Source: Paenibacillus daejeonensis DSM 15491 (GTDB taxonomy: Bacteria; Bacillota; Bacilli; Paenibacillales; Paenibacillaceae). Taken from it: DNA of 64,000 bases. The first letter of the stretch is position 1. Each line of letters begins with the position of its first letter. Positions 8,852 through 16,742 of the stretch are shown here, piece by piece. The notes beneath the pieces were generated by a model that worked only from the letters and a program-made list of their open reading frames with translations, made no database searches and had not been told where the DNA came from. The stretch spans positions 354,752-418,751 of the forward strand of contig NZ_KB899665.1 of NCBI RefSeq assembly GCF_000378385.1. Reading direction: 5' to 3'. Made by a program: the position numbers and the translations under genes.

Positions 8852-9895
8852 ATGAACACGCAGGAGGCATTAATTCCGGTACACTTGGTCTCGGGGTTTC
8901 TTGGCAGCGGCAAGACTACACTGTTGCAGCGTCTGCTGCAGCATGCTCAGGAGTCAGGCAAGCGTGCGGCAGTAGTAATGAACGAAATCGGAGAGGTGAA
9001 TCTGGACGGCCAGCTGGTAGACGAAGGCATTCCAATGAGCGAGATGCTAAGCGGCTGCATCTGTTGTACGATCCGTAGCGACCTGAGTCTGGAGATTAAG
9101 GCGCTCGTGGAGGATCACAAGCCGGAGCTGATCTTCATTGAAGCGACCGGAGCAGCCAATCCGCTGGAGATCGTCGATGGGGTCACCGAGGCCTCGATGT
9201 TCGCGCCCATCGAGCTGCGCACCTTGATTACAGTTGTGGATGGACCGGAAGTGCTGAAGCGAAGCAGACAAGGCGGTCGTACGCTCAAGCTGATGCGGGA
9301 GCAGGTTCGTTGTGCGAGCCAGCTGTTGCTGAACAAGATCGATCTGCTGGAGCCACAAGACATTGTGGAGGTGGAGCAGCTGATTCGCGAGTGGAATGCG
9401 GTGGCGCCGCTCACAGCTACACGGAGCTGTATTATCGATCCTGATCGGCTGTTGGGGAGCAGTGATGAGCCGCTTCTGCGTCCGGCATTGACTCCTGAGC
9501 TAGAGGGTGCACAGGGGACAAGCTCGCCCGATTCCGGACATGCAGATCACGTCCATCATTATCCGGGAGACACCCCACATGCCCATGAGTCACATGCGCA
9601 CGTGATGGTGCTGACCCATTACTTCCGCGGACCAGTAGACAGCGAAGCCTTTGAAGCGCTGCTGGGACGTTTGCCAGAGAATGTGTATCGTGCTAAGGGA
9701 ATCGTCACCTTCCGGGACACCAAGAGCCGGTATATGTTTCAGTTTGCTTTTCGCGAGAGTGATTTTGTGCCGATCCGCCCGCAAGGCGAGGTGCACGACG
9801 TTGCTGTGTTCATCGGCGAGCATTTTGCCAAGGACCGGCTGAAGGAACAATTGGAAGCACTGGAGTCTGGGGCACATCAAGAAAATAATGGTTAG
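8852..9895 (+). CDS. CobW/ZNG1-type G3E GTPase (metal chaperone)
   Basis: P-loop GTPase of the G3E family, which loads or chaperones metals such as zinc or cobalt (347 residues from this start). It has Walker A GFLGSGKTT near residue 16, the metal-binding CxCC motif in GCICCTIRSD, NKIDLL for guanine recognition, a histidine-rich linker (HADHVHHYPGDTPHAHESHAH), and a C-terminal CobW_C domain with RAKGIVTFRD. The histidine stretch suggests metal storage or delivery. I chose the ATG at 8852 because AGGAAAGGGTGG lies just upstream; the in-frame GTG at 8843 overlaps that site. I saw no obvious Zur operator. The gene is monocistronic by its own promoter. Confidence 0.88.
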   Translation: MNTQEALIPVHLVSGFLGSGKTTLLQRLLQHAQESGKRAAVVMNEIGEVNLDGQLVDEGIPMSEMLSGCICCTIRSDLSLEIKALVEDHKPELIFIEATGAANPLEIVDGVTEASMFAPIELRTLITVVDGPEVLKRSRQGGRTLKLMREQVRCASQLLLNKIDLLEPQDIVEVEQLIREWNAVAPLTATRSCIIDPDRLLGSSDEPLLRPALTPELEGAQGTSSPDSGHADHVHHYPGDTPHAHESHAHVMVLTHYFRGPVDSEAFEALLGRLPENVYRAKGIVTFRDTKSRYMFQFAFRESDFVPIRPQGEVHDVAVFIGEHFAKDRLKEQLEALESGAHQENNG

Positions 9896-9903
9896 AGCTA
9901 CAT

Positions 9904-9930
9904 GTTTAAAGACCTAGCCCATCCGGGTAA
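9904..9930 (+). promoter_or_regulatory. candidate sigma-B type promoter for csbD-like gene
   Basis: GTTTAA at 9904-9909 and GGGTAA at 9925-9930 are separated by 15 bp, close to the known Bacillus general-stress consensus (GTTTAA, GGGTAT). The position 49 bp before the CsbD start fits. No sigma-B gene is in the window. Confidence 0.6.
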
Positions 9931-9978
9931 AAAGAATCATCAACAGATTAGTTTCCATTACCCGATGAGGAGAGGATT

Positions 9979-10161
9979 ATGATGAGTAATTCTAATGGAT
10001 TAGGCGATAAAATTAAAGGTAAAGTGAATCAGGTCAAGGGCGAAGCCAAAGATCAAATCGGTAACGCAACCGACAATAAAAAGCTGCAGGCGGAGGGCAA
10101 GATCGACAAAGCCAAAGGCAATATTCAAGAGAAGGTTGGCGAAGTCAAAGACCGCCGCTAA
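9979..10161 (+). CDS. CsbD family stress protein
   Basis: Very small hydrophilic protein (59-60 residues), almost entirely charged helix. It shows the CsbD hallmarks: LGDKIKGKVNQVKGEAKDQ near the start, then LQAEGKIDKAKG and ending in EKVGEVKD. The molecular function is unknown. In Bacillus subtilis csbD is a sigma-B regulon member, and here the upstream DNA carries a matching promoter pattern. AGGAGAGG at 9968-9975 serves ATG 9979 or 9982. A terminator follows directly. Confidence 0.93.
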   Translation: MMSNSNGLGDKIKGKVNQVKGEAKDQIGNATDNKKLQAEGKIDKAKGNIQEKVGEVKDRR

Positions 10162-10172
10162 ATGGATGAAGA

Positions 10173-10210
10173 GAAGGACCCTTGCGAGCATGAGCTTGCG
10201 AGGGTCCTTC
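10173..10210 (+). terminator. terminator after csbD-like gene
   Basis: Inverted repeat GGACCCTTGCGAG and CTTGCGAGGGTCC, pairing with two G-T wobbles, with a weak T-rich tail. Confidence 0.65.
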
Positions 10211-10308
10211 TGTCGTTGCTGTTGCATTGAATTCATGGCTAAGGCTGATTATACTGGAATACAAGATCAGGACCTGTCACCTGAACAGAGAGAGGAAAGT
10301 GCAGACGT

Positions 10309-11055
10309 ATGTCCATACTCAAATCCAATGAAGCACTGGCCATCATGCGGGAAGCGGGGCGGATTGTCGCCGAATGCCACGCCCTGCTCCAGGATGCTAT
10401 CAAGCCTGGCGTGACCACCAATCACCTGGATCGGCTGGTCGAAGCACATATCCGCAGCCGGGGCGCTGTGCCCAGCTTCAAGGGTCACCATGATTTTCCC
10501 GCCTCCATCTGTGTGGCCAAAAATGAAGTCATCTGTCATGGCTTCCCCGATGATCGACCGCTCCTGGAGGGTGAGGTTGTCACCATCGACACCGGCGCCC
10601 TCTATCAGGGGTATCATGGCGATTCAGCCTGGACGTACGCGGTGGGCTCCGTTTCGGATGAGATCGCCAAGCTGATGCTGGATTGCGAGCAGAGCCTGCA
10701 GCTTGGTATTGACCAAGCTCGGGCTGGGCGCCATATCGGAGATATCGGACATGCGATTCAGTCCTTTGCCGAACCCCTGGGCTATGGTGTCGTTCGTCAG
10801 TTCACGGGTCACGGGATCGGTCAGGCTCTGTGGGAGGAGCCGGCTGTTCCCCATTATGGAAGTGCTGGCACGGGCAAGCCGATTGTTGAGGGAATGGTGC
10901 TGGCCATAGAGCCGATGCTGACCTTGGGCGGTTGGCAGGCAGTTGTCGAAGCGGACGGCTGGACAGCCCGCACGAGGGATCGCTCGATCTGTGCGCAGTA
11001 TGAGCACACGGTGGCCGTTACCGAGCAAGGACCGGTCATTCTCACGGTGCTGTAG
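10309..11055 (+). CDS. map: type I methionine aminopeptidase
   Basis: Cytosolic metallopeptidase that removes the initiator methionine from new proteins (248 residues, usual length for the bacterial type). The five metal ligands are visible: Asp in TIDTGA, Asp in HGDSAWTYA, His in FTGHGIG, Glu in AIEPML, and Glu in QYEHTV. The substrate-binding His is in FKGHHDFPASIC. The gene is not next to secY, adk or infA, where the housekeeping copy usually lies, so it is probably a second paralogue comparable to YflG of Bacillus subtilis; that is inference. Confidence 0.93.
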   Translation: MSILKSNEALAIMREAGRIVAECHALLQDAIKPGVTTNHLDRLVEAHIRSRGAVPSFKGHHDFPASICVAKNEVICHGFPDDRPLLEGEVVTIDTGALYQGYHGDSAWTYAVGSVSDEIAKLMLDCEQSLQLGIDQARAGRHIGDIGHAIQSFAEPLGYGVVRQFTGHGIGQALWEEPAVPHYGSAGTGKPIVEGMVLAIEPMLTLGGWQAVVEADGWTARTRDRSICAQYEHTVAVTEQGPVILTVL

Positions 11056-11167
11056 TCGCCACCGATTAAGAAATAGCCTGTTGATTCCGTACCTCTCCGG
11101 CTTTTTTCAGCAGACTGAATTTGGTCAATTGGCTTGTGTCAGTCGTCCAAGCTCCTGAAGTCTTGTC

Positions 11168-11196
11168 CTCATATACTGCAGTATGCTTTATATGAG
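11168..11196. repeat. inverted repeat in the leader of the crystallin-like gene
   Basis: CTCATATA and TATATGAG flank a perfect 12-bp palindrome ATACTGCAGTAT (11173-11184), just before the ribosome binding site of the gene at 11211. It could be an operator or an mRNA hairpin near the start. Confidence 0.5.
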
Positions 11197-11210
11197 AGGA
11201 GCAAAAAGCT

Positions 11211-11582
11211 ATGAAAAAACAAGTAAGCATCTCCCAAACGTACCCTCGTCTGAGAGTTTTCGACGAGGAGAACTTCCGCGGTCGCAGACGTACATTGCGT
11301 GGCAACCTGGGGATTCGGGACCTCGACAACATCCTCGATGGCATCGAGAGCCTGAGTTTCTTCTCCACCAACCCCAATGCAACGCTTGTCCTGTTCACAA
11401 GAACCCGCTTCCGGGGCAACTTCCGTATTCTGCGCGGCAACCGCAGTATTCGTGATCTGGATGATCTGATTGGCGGCAATGACGTGGAGTCCTTGATCTC
11501 CACCAACCAGCGCCTCACCATCGCTCAGGTTCGTGAGATCCGTCGTACTGGACGGCTGCCCCAAGGCTACCGTTTAATCTAA
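11211..11582 (+). CDS. beta/gamma-crystallin-like protein
   Basis: A 123-residue protein made of two tandem Greek-key motifs. Each has the pattern of an aromatic/hydrophobic strand, then F.G, a basic strand, then GIRDLDN or SIRDLDD, then an ESLSF-type strand. In the first, LRVFDEENFRGRRRTLRG is followed by LGIRDLDN; in the second, LVLFTRTRFRGNFRILRG is followed by RSIRDLDD. Microbial members often bind calcium between the two motifs, but the canonical N/D-N/D-x-x-S/T-S calcium clamp is not obvious here. There is no signal peptide, so it is probably cytosolic or spore-associated. The short basic tail (REIRRTGRLPQGYR) is unlike the domain. It is monocistronic and ends at a strong terminator. 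Confidence 0.72.
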   Translation: MKKQVSISQTYPRLRVFDEENFRGRRRTLRGNLGIRDLDNILDGIESLSFFSTNPNATLVLFTRTRFRGNFRILRGNRSIRDLDDLIGGNDVESLISTNQRLTIAQVREIRRTGRLPQGYRLI

Positions 11583-11609
11583 TCCAACCACAACCTTTGA
11601 TATAGCTGT

Positions 11610-11640
11610 AAGCGGCACAGGATCTGATCCTGTGCCGCTT
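11610..11640. terminator. bidirectional terminator
   Basis: Perfect 15-bp stem AAGCGGCACAGGATC / GATCCTGTGCCGCTT with a one-base loop, between converging genes (crystallin-like and ABC permease). Confidence 0.85.
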
Positions 11641-11649
11641 GTTTGCATG

Positions 11650-12375
11650 TTACACAGCCTTGCGGCTGAAGTAAGTCCAACCGACCAGGAAGAATGCAGC
11701 GAAGCTGACGCCGATAACTGCCAGCAAAGTGCCGGATGTAATTCCAAAGGCGCCAAAGGCCATGTGTTCGCGGGGAATCATGGCCAGCATCGGCTGCACC
11801 CAGGGATAGTAGGGACCATATTGGGCCGAGTTGGCAATCAGCATGTTCGGCATCGTGAAGACGACGCCTGCCGCCACTGGTGCAGCGAAGCTCTGGAATA
11901 ACGTCGAGGCGAACAGCTGGAGGGCGGCAAGCGGGAGACAGGCGATCCAGCCGCCAAGCACGGAGCTGAGCAAGGCGCCCCATGGAATGGGTGGAGCAAA
12001 CCCTCCCAGTATACCTACCATCAGCAGCGCCAGCAGGAATAATAGTTGAACGAGCGCCAGCAGCAACAGAATAACGGCTAGCTTGGCCGCGTAGACAGAT
12101 GTCCGCGAGACCGGCAGAGCGAGCAGTTGCTTCCAGCCTCCGTTCAGATGCTCATAGCGGCAGACCATTGCGGCGAACACACAGGTCAGGAGGGGCAAGA
12201 AGAGCATGGCATGCAGCACGGCTAGCAGGGCCAGTGCCTCCTGCCAAGGTGCGCCGTCTGTTGCCGAAGTGCCAAGCAAACCTGCCGGCAGCGCCAGCAG
12301 CGGGCTGATCGGGACAAGCAGCCACACGATAGAACGGCGGATTTTCATCCATTCGGAGCGCATCATTGCCAGCAT
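11650..12375 (-). CDS. ABC-2 type permease (MutG/BcrB-like)
   Basis: Integral membrane protein of 241 residues with six predicted hydrophobic segments (for example LVPISPLLALPAGLLG, LAVILLLLALVQLLFLLALL, LLAVIGVSFAAFFLVGW). The N-terminus MRSEWMKIRRS is typical of lantibiotic-immunity permeases. It is the third gene of a minus-strand unit behind an ATPase and a sister permease that begins with nearly the same motif (SAEWLKIRRKG). Such permeases pump or extract peptide antibiotics from the membrane. ATG codons at 12375, 12366 and 12363 are all possible starts. Confidence 0.85.
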   Translation of the reverse strand: MLAMMRSEWMKIRRSIVWLLVPISPLLALPAGLLGTSATDGAPWQEALALLAVLHAMLFLPLLTCVFAAMVCRYEHLNGGWKQLLALPVSRTSVYAAKLAVILLLLALVQLLFLLALLMVGILGGFAPPIPWGALLSSVLGGWIACLPLAALQLFASTLFQSFAAPVAAGVVFTMPNMLIANSAQYGPYYPWVQPMLAMIPREHMAFGAFGITSGTLLAVIGVSFAAFFLVGWTYFSRKAV

Positions 12376-12376
12376 G

Positions 12377-13087
12377 TTATCTCACATCCTTTCGATTGAA
12401 TACGAGCATGCCGATCAACAGAATGACAGCTCCTGTGCCGACTCCCGCGAGCACGGAGTATAGCGGTTCGCCGTAGCTGTTCTCCAGGTATGGCCAGATC
12501 CACGGCATCCAATCGGGAAGCCATAAGGCAAACATCGAGATAACAGTGCCTAGAATTCCTACCGTGAGCGGCACAGCTTGATTGTGAATCAGGACAGACA
12601 GATTGGTCTGCAGCGCAACAAAGGGCATGATGGCCAAGTAGGGATAATACGACGCCTGCAGGAGCTGTACCACCGGCGGATTCATTTCTAATCCGAGCAG
12701 CCAGCCAAGCATCAGTGTGAATGCAATTATCAGGGTGCTGGAGACGAGCAGCAGCAGCGAAGTTATGAAGAATTTGGCCAAAAACACGTCTCTTCGCTTA
12801 ACAGGCAGAGCCAGTGTCTGCTTCCATGCATTCATCTGATGCTCAATACCTGCGTTCATTGAGGCCAGAATGGCCAGCCCGATGAACATGGAAGGCAGCA
12901 TCAGCATCGTTACATTGGTAATCAGCCGCCCCCACGGATCGTCTGCATAGAGCGGCATCAAGTAATCATAGCGAATCGCATAATTGAGACCTTGAAGGCC
13001 AACTGCCCCCAGTGGACCTAGCATGACGAGAAACCAGATGCCCTTGCGGCGGATCTTCAACCACTCGGCCGACAGTACGCGTAGCAT
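12377..13087 (-). CDS. ABC-2 type permease (MutE/BcrB-like)
   Basis: Membrane permease of 236 residues with about six transmembrane segments and the N-terminal motif VLSAEWLKIRRKGIW. It pairs with the permease encoded just downstream and the ATPase just upstream. Its ATG overlaps the ATPase stop in TGATG, so the two genes are translationally coupled; a GTG one codon earlier is also possible. It is the likely heterodimer half of a peptide-antibiotic resistance exporter. Confidence 0.85.
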   Translation of the reverse strand: MLRVLSAEWLKIRRKGIWFLVMLGPLGAVGLQGLNYAIRYDYLMPLYADDPWGRLITNVTMLMLPSMFIGLAILASMNAGIEHQMNAWKQTLALPVKRRDVFLAKFFITSLLLLVSSTLIIAFTLMLGWLLGLEMNPPVVQLLQASYYPYLAIMPFVALQTNLSVLIHNQAVPLTVGILGTVISMFALWLPDWMPWIWPYLENSYGEPLYSVLAGVGTGAVILLIGMLVFNRKDVR

Positions 13088-14004
13088 CACAGACTTCCCT
13101 CCGTCCCCGTCATATCCAGGAAGATCCGCTCCAGCGAAGCGGCAGATTCCTCGATGCGGTAAATCAGATGTCCATGCTCCGAGAGTCGGGCCACCATGGC
13201 GCCTATCTGCGCATCGGGCAGATCGTCGAATGCCAGCAGCTCCGATTCCACCGCAGCCTGGAAGCCGTGGCCGTGCAGCAGACGCATGGCTTGCTCGGGC
13301 TCGCTGACGCGCATGCGGATCCCGCTCTTGGCCTGCTTGCGCAGACGGGCAATGCTGTCCTGGAAGATCATCCGTCCGCTTGAGATAATGCCCACGCGCG
13401 TGGCCATCTGATCGACTTCGGACAGCAGATGGCTGGAGATCAGGATCGTCACCCCCTGCGAGCGGGGCAGACTCTTGATCAGTTCCCGGATCTCCAGTAT
13501 GCCGGCAGGGTCCAGGCCATTGGTAGGCTCGTCGAGGATCAGCAGCTCAGGTGAGCCCAGCAAGGCGGTGGCGATGCCAAGCCGTTGCTTCATGCCAAGC
13601 GAGTAGCCCTTGACCGGCCGCTTGGCATCCTTGGTCAACCGCACAATGGCGAGCACTTCATCGATCCGGCTCTTCGGTATATCGAGCAGACGACGTACCG
13701 CCTCCAGATTTTCATAGCCACTCAGATGTCCATAGTAGGAAGGGTACTCGACCAGCGAGCCTACCTTGCGGAGAATATCCAAACGCTCCCGGCGGATATC
13801 CTTGCCCAGCAGACGGATGTGTCCGCTGCTTGGACGAGCCAAGCCGAGCAGCATGCGGATCGTCGTCGTTTTCCCTGCCCCGTTGGGCCCCAGGAAGCCG
13901 TAGATTTCTCCTTTCTGAATGAGCATATCGACACGGTCGACCACGGGTTTGCCGCCGAGCATCTTGGTTAACTGTTTGGTTTCTATCATCCACGGACTGT
14001 TCAT
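13087..14004 (-). CDS. ABC transporter ATPase (BcrA/MutF-like)
   Basis: Cytosolic ATPase of 305 residues. Walker A is GPNGAGKTT, the signature is YSLGMKQRLGIA, Walker B is LLILDEPTNGLDP, and the H-loop is ISSHLLSE. The extra C-terminal domain of about 90 residues is typical of BcrA-type subunits. GAGGTGA precedes the ATG at 14004 by six bases. Upstream DNA holds an 11-bp phased direct repeat that looks like a response-regulator box, which fits control by the adjacent two-component system. A terminator separates it from that system, so it has its own promoter. Confidence 0.92.
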   Translation of the reverse strand: MNSPWMIETKQLTKMLGGKPVVDRVDMLIQKGEIYGFLGPNGAGKTTTIRMLLGLARPSSGHIRLLGKDIRRERLDILRKVGSLVEYPSYYGHLSGYENLEAVRRLLDIPKSRIDEVLAIVRLTKDAKRPVKGYSLGMKQRLGIATALLGSPELLILDEPTNGLDPAGILEIRELIKSLPRSQGVTILISSHLLSEVDQMATRVGIISSGRMIFQDSIARLRKQAKSGIRMRVSEPEQAMRLLHGHGFQAAVESELLAFDDLPDAQIGAMVARLSEHGHLIYRIEESAASLERIFLDMTGTEGSL

Positions 14005-14039
14005 TATTATTCACCTCAAGAATGACTGTACCAGATGCA

Positions 14040-14078
14040 GGTTAAATCCACAGACCGTGAAGTTTAAGAGGAGTTTAA
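14040..14078 (-). promoter_or_regulatory. phased direct repeats, candidate response-regulator binding site
   Basis: Read on the minus strand, TTAAAC occurs at 14078-14073 and 14067-14062, and TTAACC at 14045-14040. The spacings are 11 and 22 bp, i.e. multiples of one helical turn. Such spacing is characteristic of OmpR/PhoB family sites. It sits 36 bp upstream of the ABC ATPase start, with a possible TACAGT -10 at 14030-14025. Confidence 0.5.
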
Positions 14079-14110
14079 AAAAATAAAGAAGCGGCCCCAG
14101 CGGGCCGCTT
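14077..14110 (-). terminator. intrinsic terminator after the histidine kinase
   Basis: Perfect 9-bp stem AAGCGGCCC / GGGCCGCTT with a 4-base loop, followed on the minus strand by CTTTATTTTTTT. It overlaps the proposed regulator box of the next unit. Confidence 0.85.
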
Positions 14111-14114
14111 TGCT

Positions 14115-15506
14115 CTAATCCGGTTGAATACGAATCGTCGTGCCGTCCTCGGTGCTGTCGATCTGCCAGCGGAGCTGCATCTCCTGGAGCATGAGCGACA
14201 CAATCGACAAGCCCAATCCGGTGCCTTTGTCAGGCGAATCGCCCTGCATTCCCGGGCCACGGTCGCGAATCAGGATGGCGCCGCCTCCTTCTCGGGTATC
14301 TGTTGCTTGATCAGGCAGCTCCACACGGATCTCAATGTATCGGCCGGATCTCGCATGGCGCAACACATTTTGAAACAAATTGTCCAATACCCGCTCCAGC
14401 CATCTCGGATCAAGCTCCCAGTACATCCCGCTCTCAGGCAGGTCAAGCTCGATGACGAAGCTGGCTTCCTCGAATGCCGGATACCAGTGCGCTGCCTGAG
14501 CTCTCACTAACCGGACAATGTCGGTGCGTTCCGGGTGGCGCGGATATTTCCCTGCATAGAGCAGGGAATAAGAAAGCAGGTTGTCGATGAGCTCGCTGAG
14601 GTAGCCGATCTTGCTGTCGACCAGTTCCAATGAGGATTGTCCTTCCGGCGAGGACACCTCCTCACGCAAGCTATAGATATGCCCACGGATGGCTGTCAAC
14701 GGGGTGCGCAGGTCATGCGACAGATTGGCAATCAGCTGTCTTCGCAGCTGCTCCTCCTCCTCCTCGCGCTGACGGCTCTGCCGCAGCTGCTCAACCATGG
14801 TGTTGAAGGAGCTCTCCAGGCGGCCGATTTCATCGAGATTAAGCACGGTAACCGGCTCCGGCGTTGTTCGCTCATCATCAATAGCCATCGCCCGCTGCAG
14901 GCCGAGCAGCCGCGTACGGATGCGATAGAAGAACAGCCAGGAGAGAAGCAGGAACAACACCAAGATAATGAACATCGTCACGAAGATAAAAGTCGTTTCA
15001 TGAATCCAGAGTCGTTGGTAAGGCGGTTCCATATGCTCACGCGGCACTTGCATCACCATAAACCCGGCCCCGTCATGTTCTCCGAGAAAGGCTACAATTG
15101 TAAACGGATCTGCATTATAGTGCTGCTTCATAAAAGAGACCGTATACGACGGTGTCCAGCGATCCGGCAGCTCGGGCTGCTCGGGCAAGGCGAGCATGGT
15201 CTGGCCGAGATCGTCTACCCAGAACATATCTGCTTCGGGATACGCGCCTTTCAGTTCCCTCAGCTTGGCGTCAATGTCAACGGCTCCGGCGCCTGCCAGA
15301 CCGCGGGCTTCCTTGTGCCACATCGATTCCAGCGCAGCCCCGCTCTGATAAGGGTTAGGAGCCGCTTGGCCGGCATTGCCAATATTGAAGAGCAGGACGC
15401 TGACAACAGGCAGGGCAATGGGCAGAAACAGGACGGCGGCGATAATCAGCAACAGGTACTGTGAGCTTAACGAATGCTTGAGTCGAAGCGGGCGCAGCCA
15501 TTTCAT
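14115..15506 (-). CDS. two-component sensor histidine kinase
   Basis: Classical membrane kinase of 463 residues. Two transmembrane helices (about 17-40 and 170-195) flank an extracytoplasmic domain. They are followed by HAMP, HisKA with the phosphoacceptor in ANLSHDLRTPLTAI, and HATPase with NLFQNVLRHA, RDRGPGM and GTGLGLSIV boxes. It overlaps the response regulator by 4 bp (ATGA). The next genes encode a peptide-antibiotic type ABC exporter, so cell envelope stress or an antimicrobial peptide is the likely signal; this is inference. The large sensor loop differs from the very short one of BceS-type kinases. Confidence 0.93.
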   Translation of the reverse strand: MKWLRPLRLKHSLSSQYLLLIIAAVLFLPIALPVVSVLLFNIGNAGQAAPNPYQSGAALESMWHKEARGLAGAGAVDIDAKLRELKGAYPEADMFWVDDLGQTMLALPEQPELPDRWTPSYTVSFMKQHYNADPFTIVAFLGEHDGAGFMVMQVPREHMEPPYQRLWIHETTFIFVTMFIILVLFLLLSWLFFYRIRTRLLGLQRAMAIDDERTTPEPVTVLNLDEIGRLESSFNTMVEQLRQSRQREEEEEQLRRQLIANLSHDLRTPLTAIRGHIYSLREEVSSPEGQSSLELVDSKIGYLSELIDNLLSYSLLYAGKYPRHPERTDIVRLVRAQAAHWYPAFEEASFVIELDLPESGMYWELDPRWLERVLDNLFQNVLRHARSGRYIEIRVELPDQATDTREGGGAILIRDRGPGMQGDSPDKGTGLGLSIVSLMLQEMQLRWQIDSTEDGTTIRIQPD

Positions 15507-16177
15507 GATAGCCTCACCCGAAATCCGATGCCCCGTACCGTCTGAATGATCGTGGGCTGCGAGGGATCTGCTTCAATTTTCTCGCGCAGGTACCGGATAT
15601 GCACATTAAGCGTCTTGTCGCCGTCCAGGTAAGGCTCTCCCCACACGGATTCATAGATTTGTTCCTTGGTCAGCACCTGGCCTGGATGCTTCAGGAGATA
15701 CATGAAAATATGAAATTGCTTGCCGGTGAGCAGCACTTCCTCGTTCGTACGGGTATCGATGATCTGGCAGCCTGGCAGCTTAATGCTCAGATGCTCCAAG
15801 GCAAGCTGACGGGTCTCCGCAGGAGTGCCTCGTCGCAGCAGTACCTGGATTCGAGCGGCCAGCTCGTCGGGATGGAATGGCTTGGTCAGGTAATCGTCTG
15901 CAAACTGCAGCCCCAGCAGCTTATCATCCACTGCAGTTCGGGCCGACAGCATCAGGATCGGCAGGTCGGGCCATTGCTTTTTCAGGCGCTGGCCGATCGT
16001 AAAGCCGTCCAGCCCGGGCAGCATAATGTCCAGGATGACGAGGTCCGCGTCTCCGGCATGAGTGTCCGCTTCCTCGCCGGTCTTCAGCCAGGTCACCTGG
16101 TACCCGCGCTTCTGCAGGTCAGTTACCGTCCAGCTGCCGATATCATGGTCGTCTTCGATATATAAGATGCGTGTCAC
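15503..16177 (-). CDS. OmpR-family response regulator
   Basis: Receiver plus winged-helix DNA-binding protein of 224 residues. The acidic pair is in YIEDDHD, the phosphoacceptor is in LVILDIMLPGLDG, and the conserved Lys is in DYLTKPF. The C-terminal domain has LTGKQFHIFMYLLKHPG, ESVWGEPY and VRGIGFRV. It starts with GTG at 16177 behind GAGGTGAT. It probably controls the ABC exporter genes downstream, whose upstream region has 11-bp phased repeats. Confidence 0.95.
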   Translation of the reverse strand: MTRILYIEDDHDIGSWTVTDLQKRGYQVTWLKTGEEADTHAGDADLVILDIMLPGLDGFTIGQRLKKQWPDLPILMLSARTAVDDKLLGLQFADDYLTKPFHPDELAARIQVLLRRGTPAETRQLALEHLSIKLPGCQIIDTRTNEEVLLTGKQFHIFMYLLKHPGQVLTKEQIYESVWGEPYLDGDKTLNVHIRYLREKIEADPSQPTIIQTVRGIGFRVRLS

Positions 16178-16221
16178 ACATTATCACCTCAGCTTGAAGA
16201 AAATCTTCTAGTAGCTCTACT

Positions 16222-16253
16222 ATAACACCTGTCCAGTTCTTGTCCAGAACTGG
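16222..16253 (-). promoter_or_regulatory. promoter and palindrome in the divergent region
   Basis: On the minus strand TGGACA and TATAGT with a 16-bp spacer form a promoter for the two-component operon. A perfect inverted repeat, CCAGTTCT-tgtcc-AGAACTGG (16233-16253), covers its -35 region and lies between the divergent genes. The same segment contains CTGGACA twice at 11-bp spacing. It could be an operator. Confidence 0.5.
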
Positions 16254-16289
16254 GTGGTATGCTGAAGATATAAACAGGAGGCGGGGAAT

Positions 16290-16652
16290 ATGGCAGCCAT
16301 CATGATTGTAGACGATACGGCATTTATGCGGGGGATGCTTCGGGACATTCTGGAGCGCGGCGGTCACCAGGTCGTTTGCGAGGCAACTAACGGGGAAGAG
16401 GCGGTTCGCAGCTTCATTACCTATAAGCCTGACCTGGTAACGATGGATATTACGATGCCATACATGGATGGCGTGGACGCGCTCAAGGAGATCGTCGTGC
16501 GCCACCCTTCCGCGAAGGTTGTCATGTGCTCGGCAGTAGGACATCAGCCGATTATTATTGAGGCGGTGCAGGCGGGGGCCAAGGATTTCATCTTGAAGCC
16601 GTTTCGACCGGAACGGGTACTCGCGGCAATTGACAAGGTTATGTGCTCCTAG
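16290..16652 (+). CDS. CheY-like single-domain response regulator
   Basis: A 120-residue stand-alone receiver. It shows the acidic pair in MIVDDTAFMR, phosphoacceptor Asp in LVTMDITMPYMDG, the Ser of the switch region in MCSAVG, and the conserved Lys in ILKPF. The closeness to CheY of Bacillota (FMRGMLRDIL, KVVMCSA) suggests a chemotaxis-like or phosphorelay role. No flagellar or chemotaxis gene is adjacent, so the partner is unknown; the hybrid kinases at 485-7265 are candidates. AGGAGG at 16277-16282 precedes the ATG. Confidence 0.92.
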   Translation: MAAIMIVDDTAFMRGMLRDILERGGHQVVCEATNGEEAVRSFITYKPDLVTMDITMPYMDGVDALKEIVVRHPSAKVVMCSAVGHQPIIIEAVQAGAKDFILKPFRPERVLAAIDKVMCS

Positions 16653-16665
16653 ACGACATATAGAA

Positions 16666-16702
16666 AAAGACTGCACATAATACATACGCATGTGCAGTCT
16701 TT
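16666..16702. terminator. terminator after the CheY-like gene
   Basis: Perfect 13-bp stem AAAGACTGCACAT / ATGTGCAGTCTTT flanked by A-rich and T-rich sequence. Confidence 0.85.
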
Positions 16703-16742
16703 CATGAATCTCTACAGTTACATAAATCCGCCATCGGCGGCA

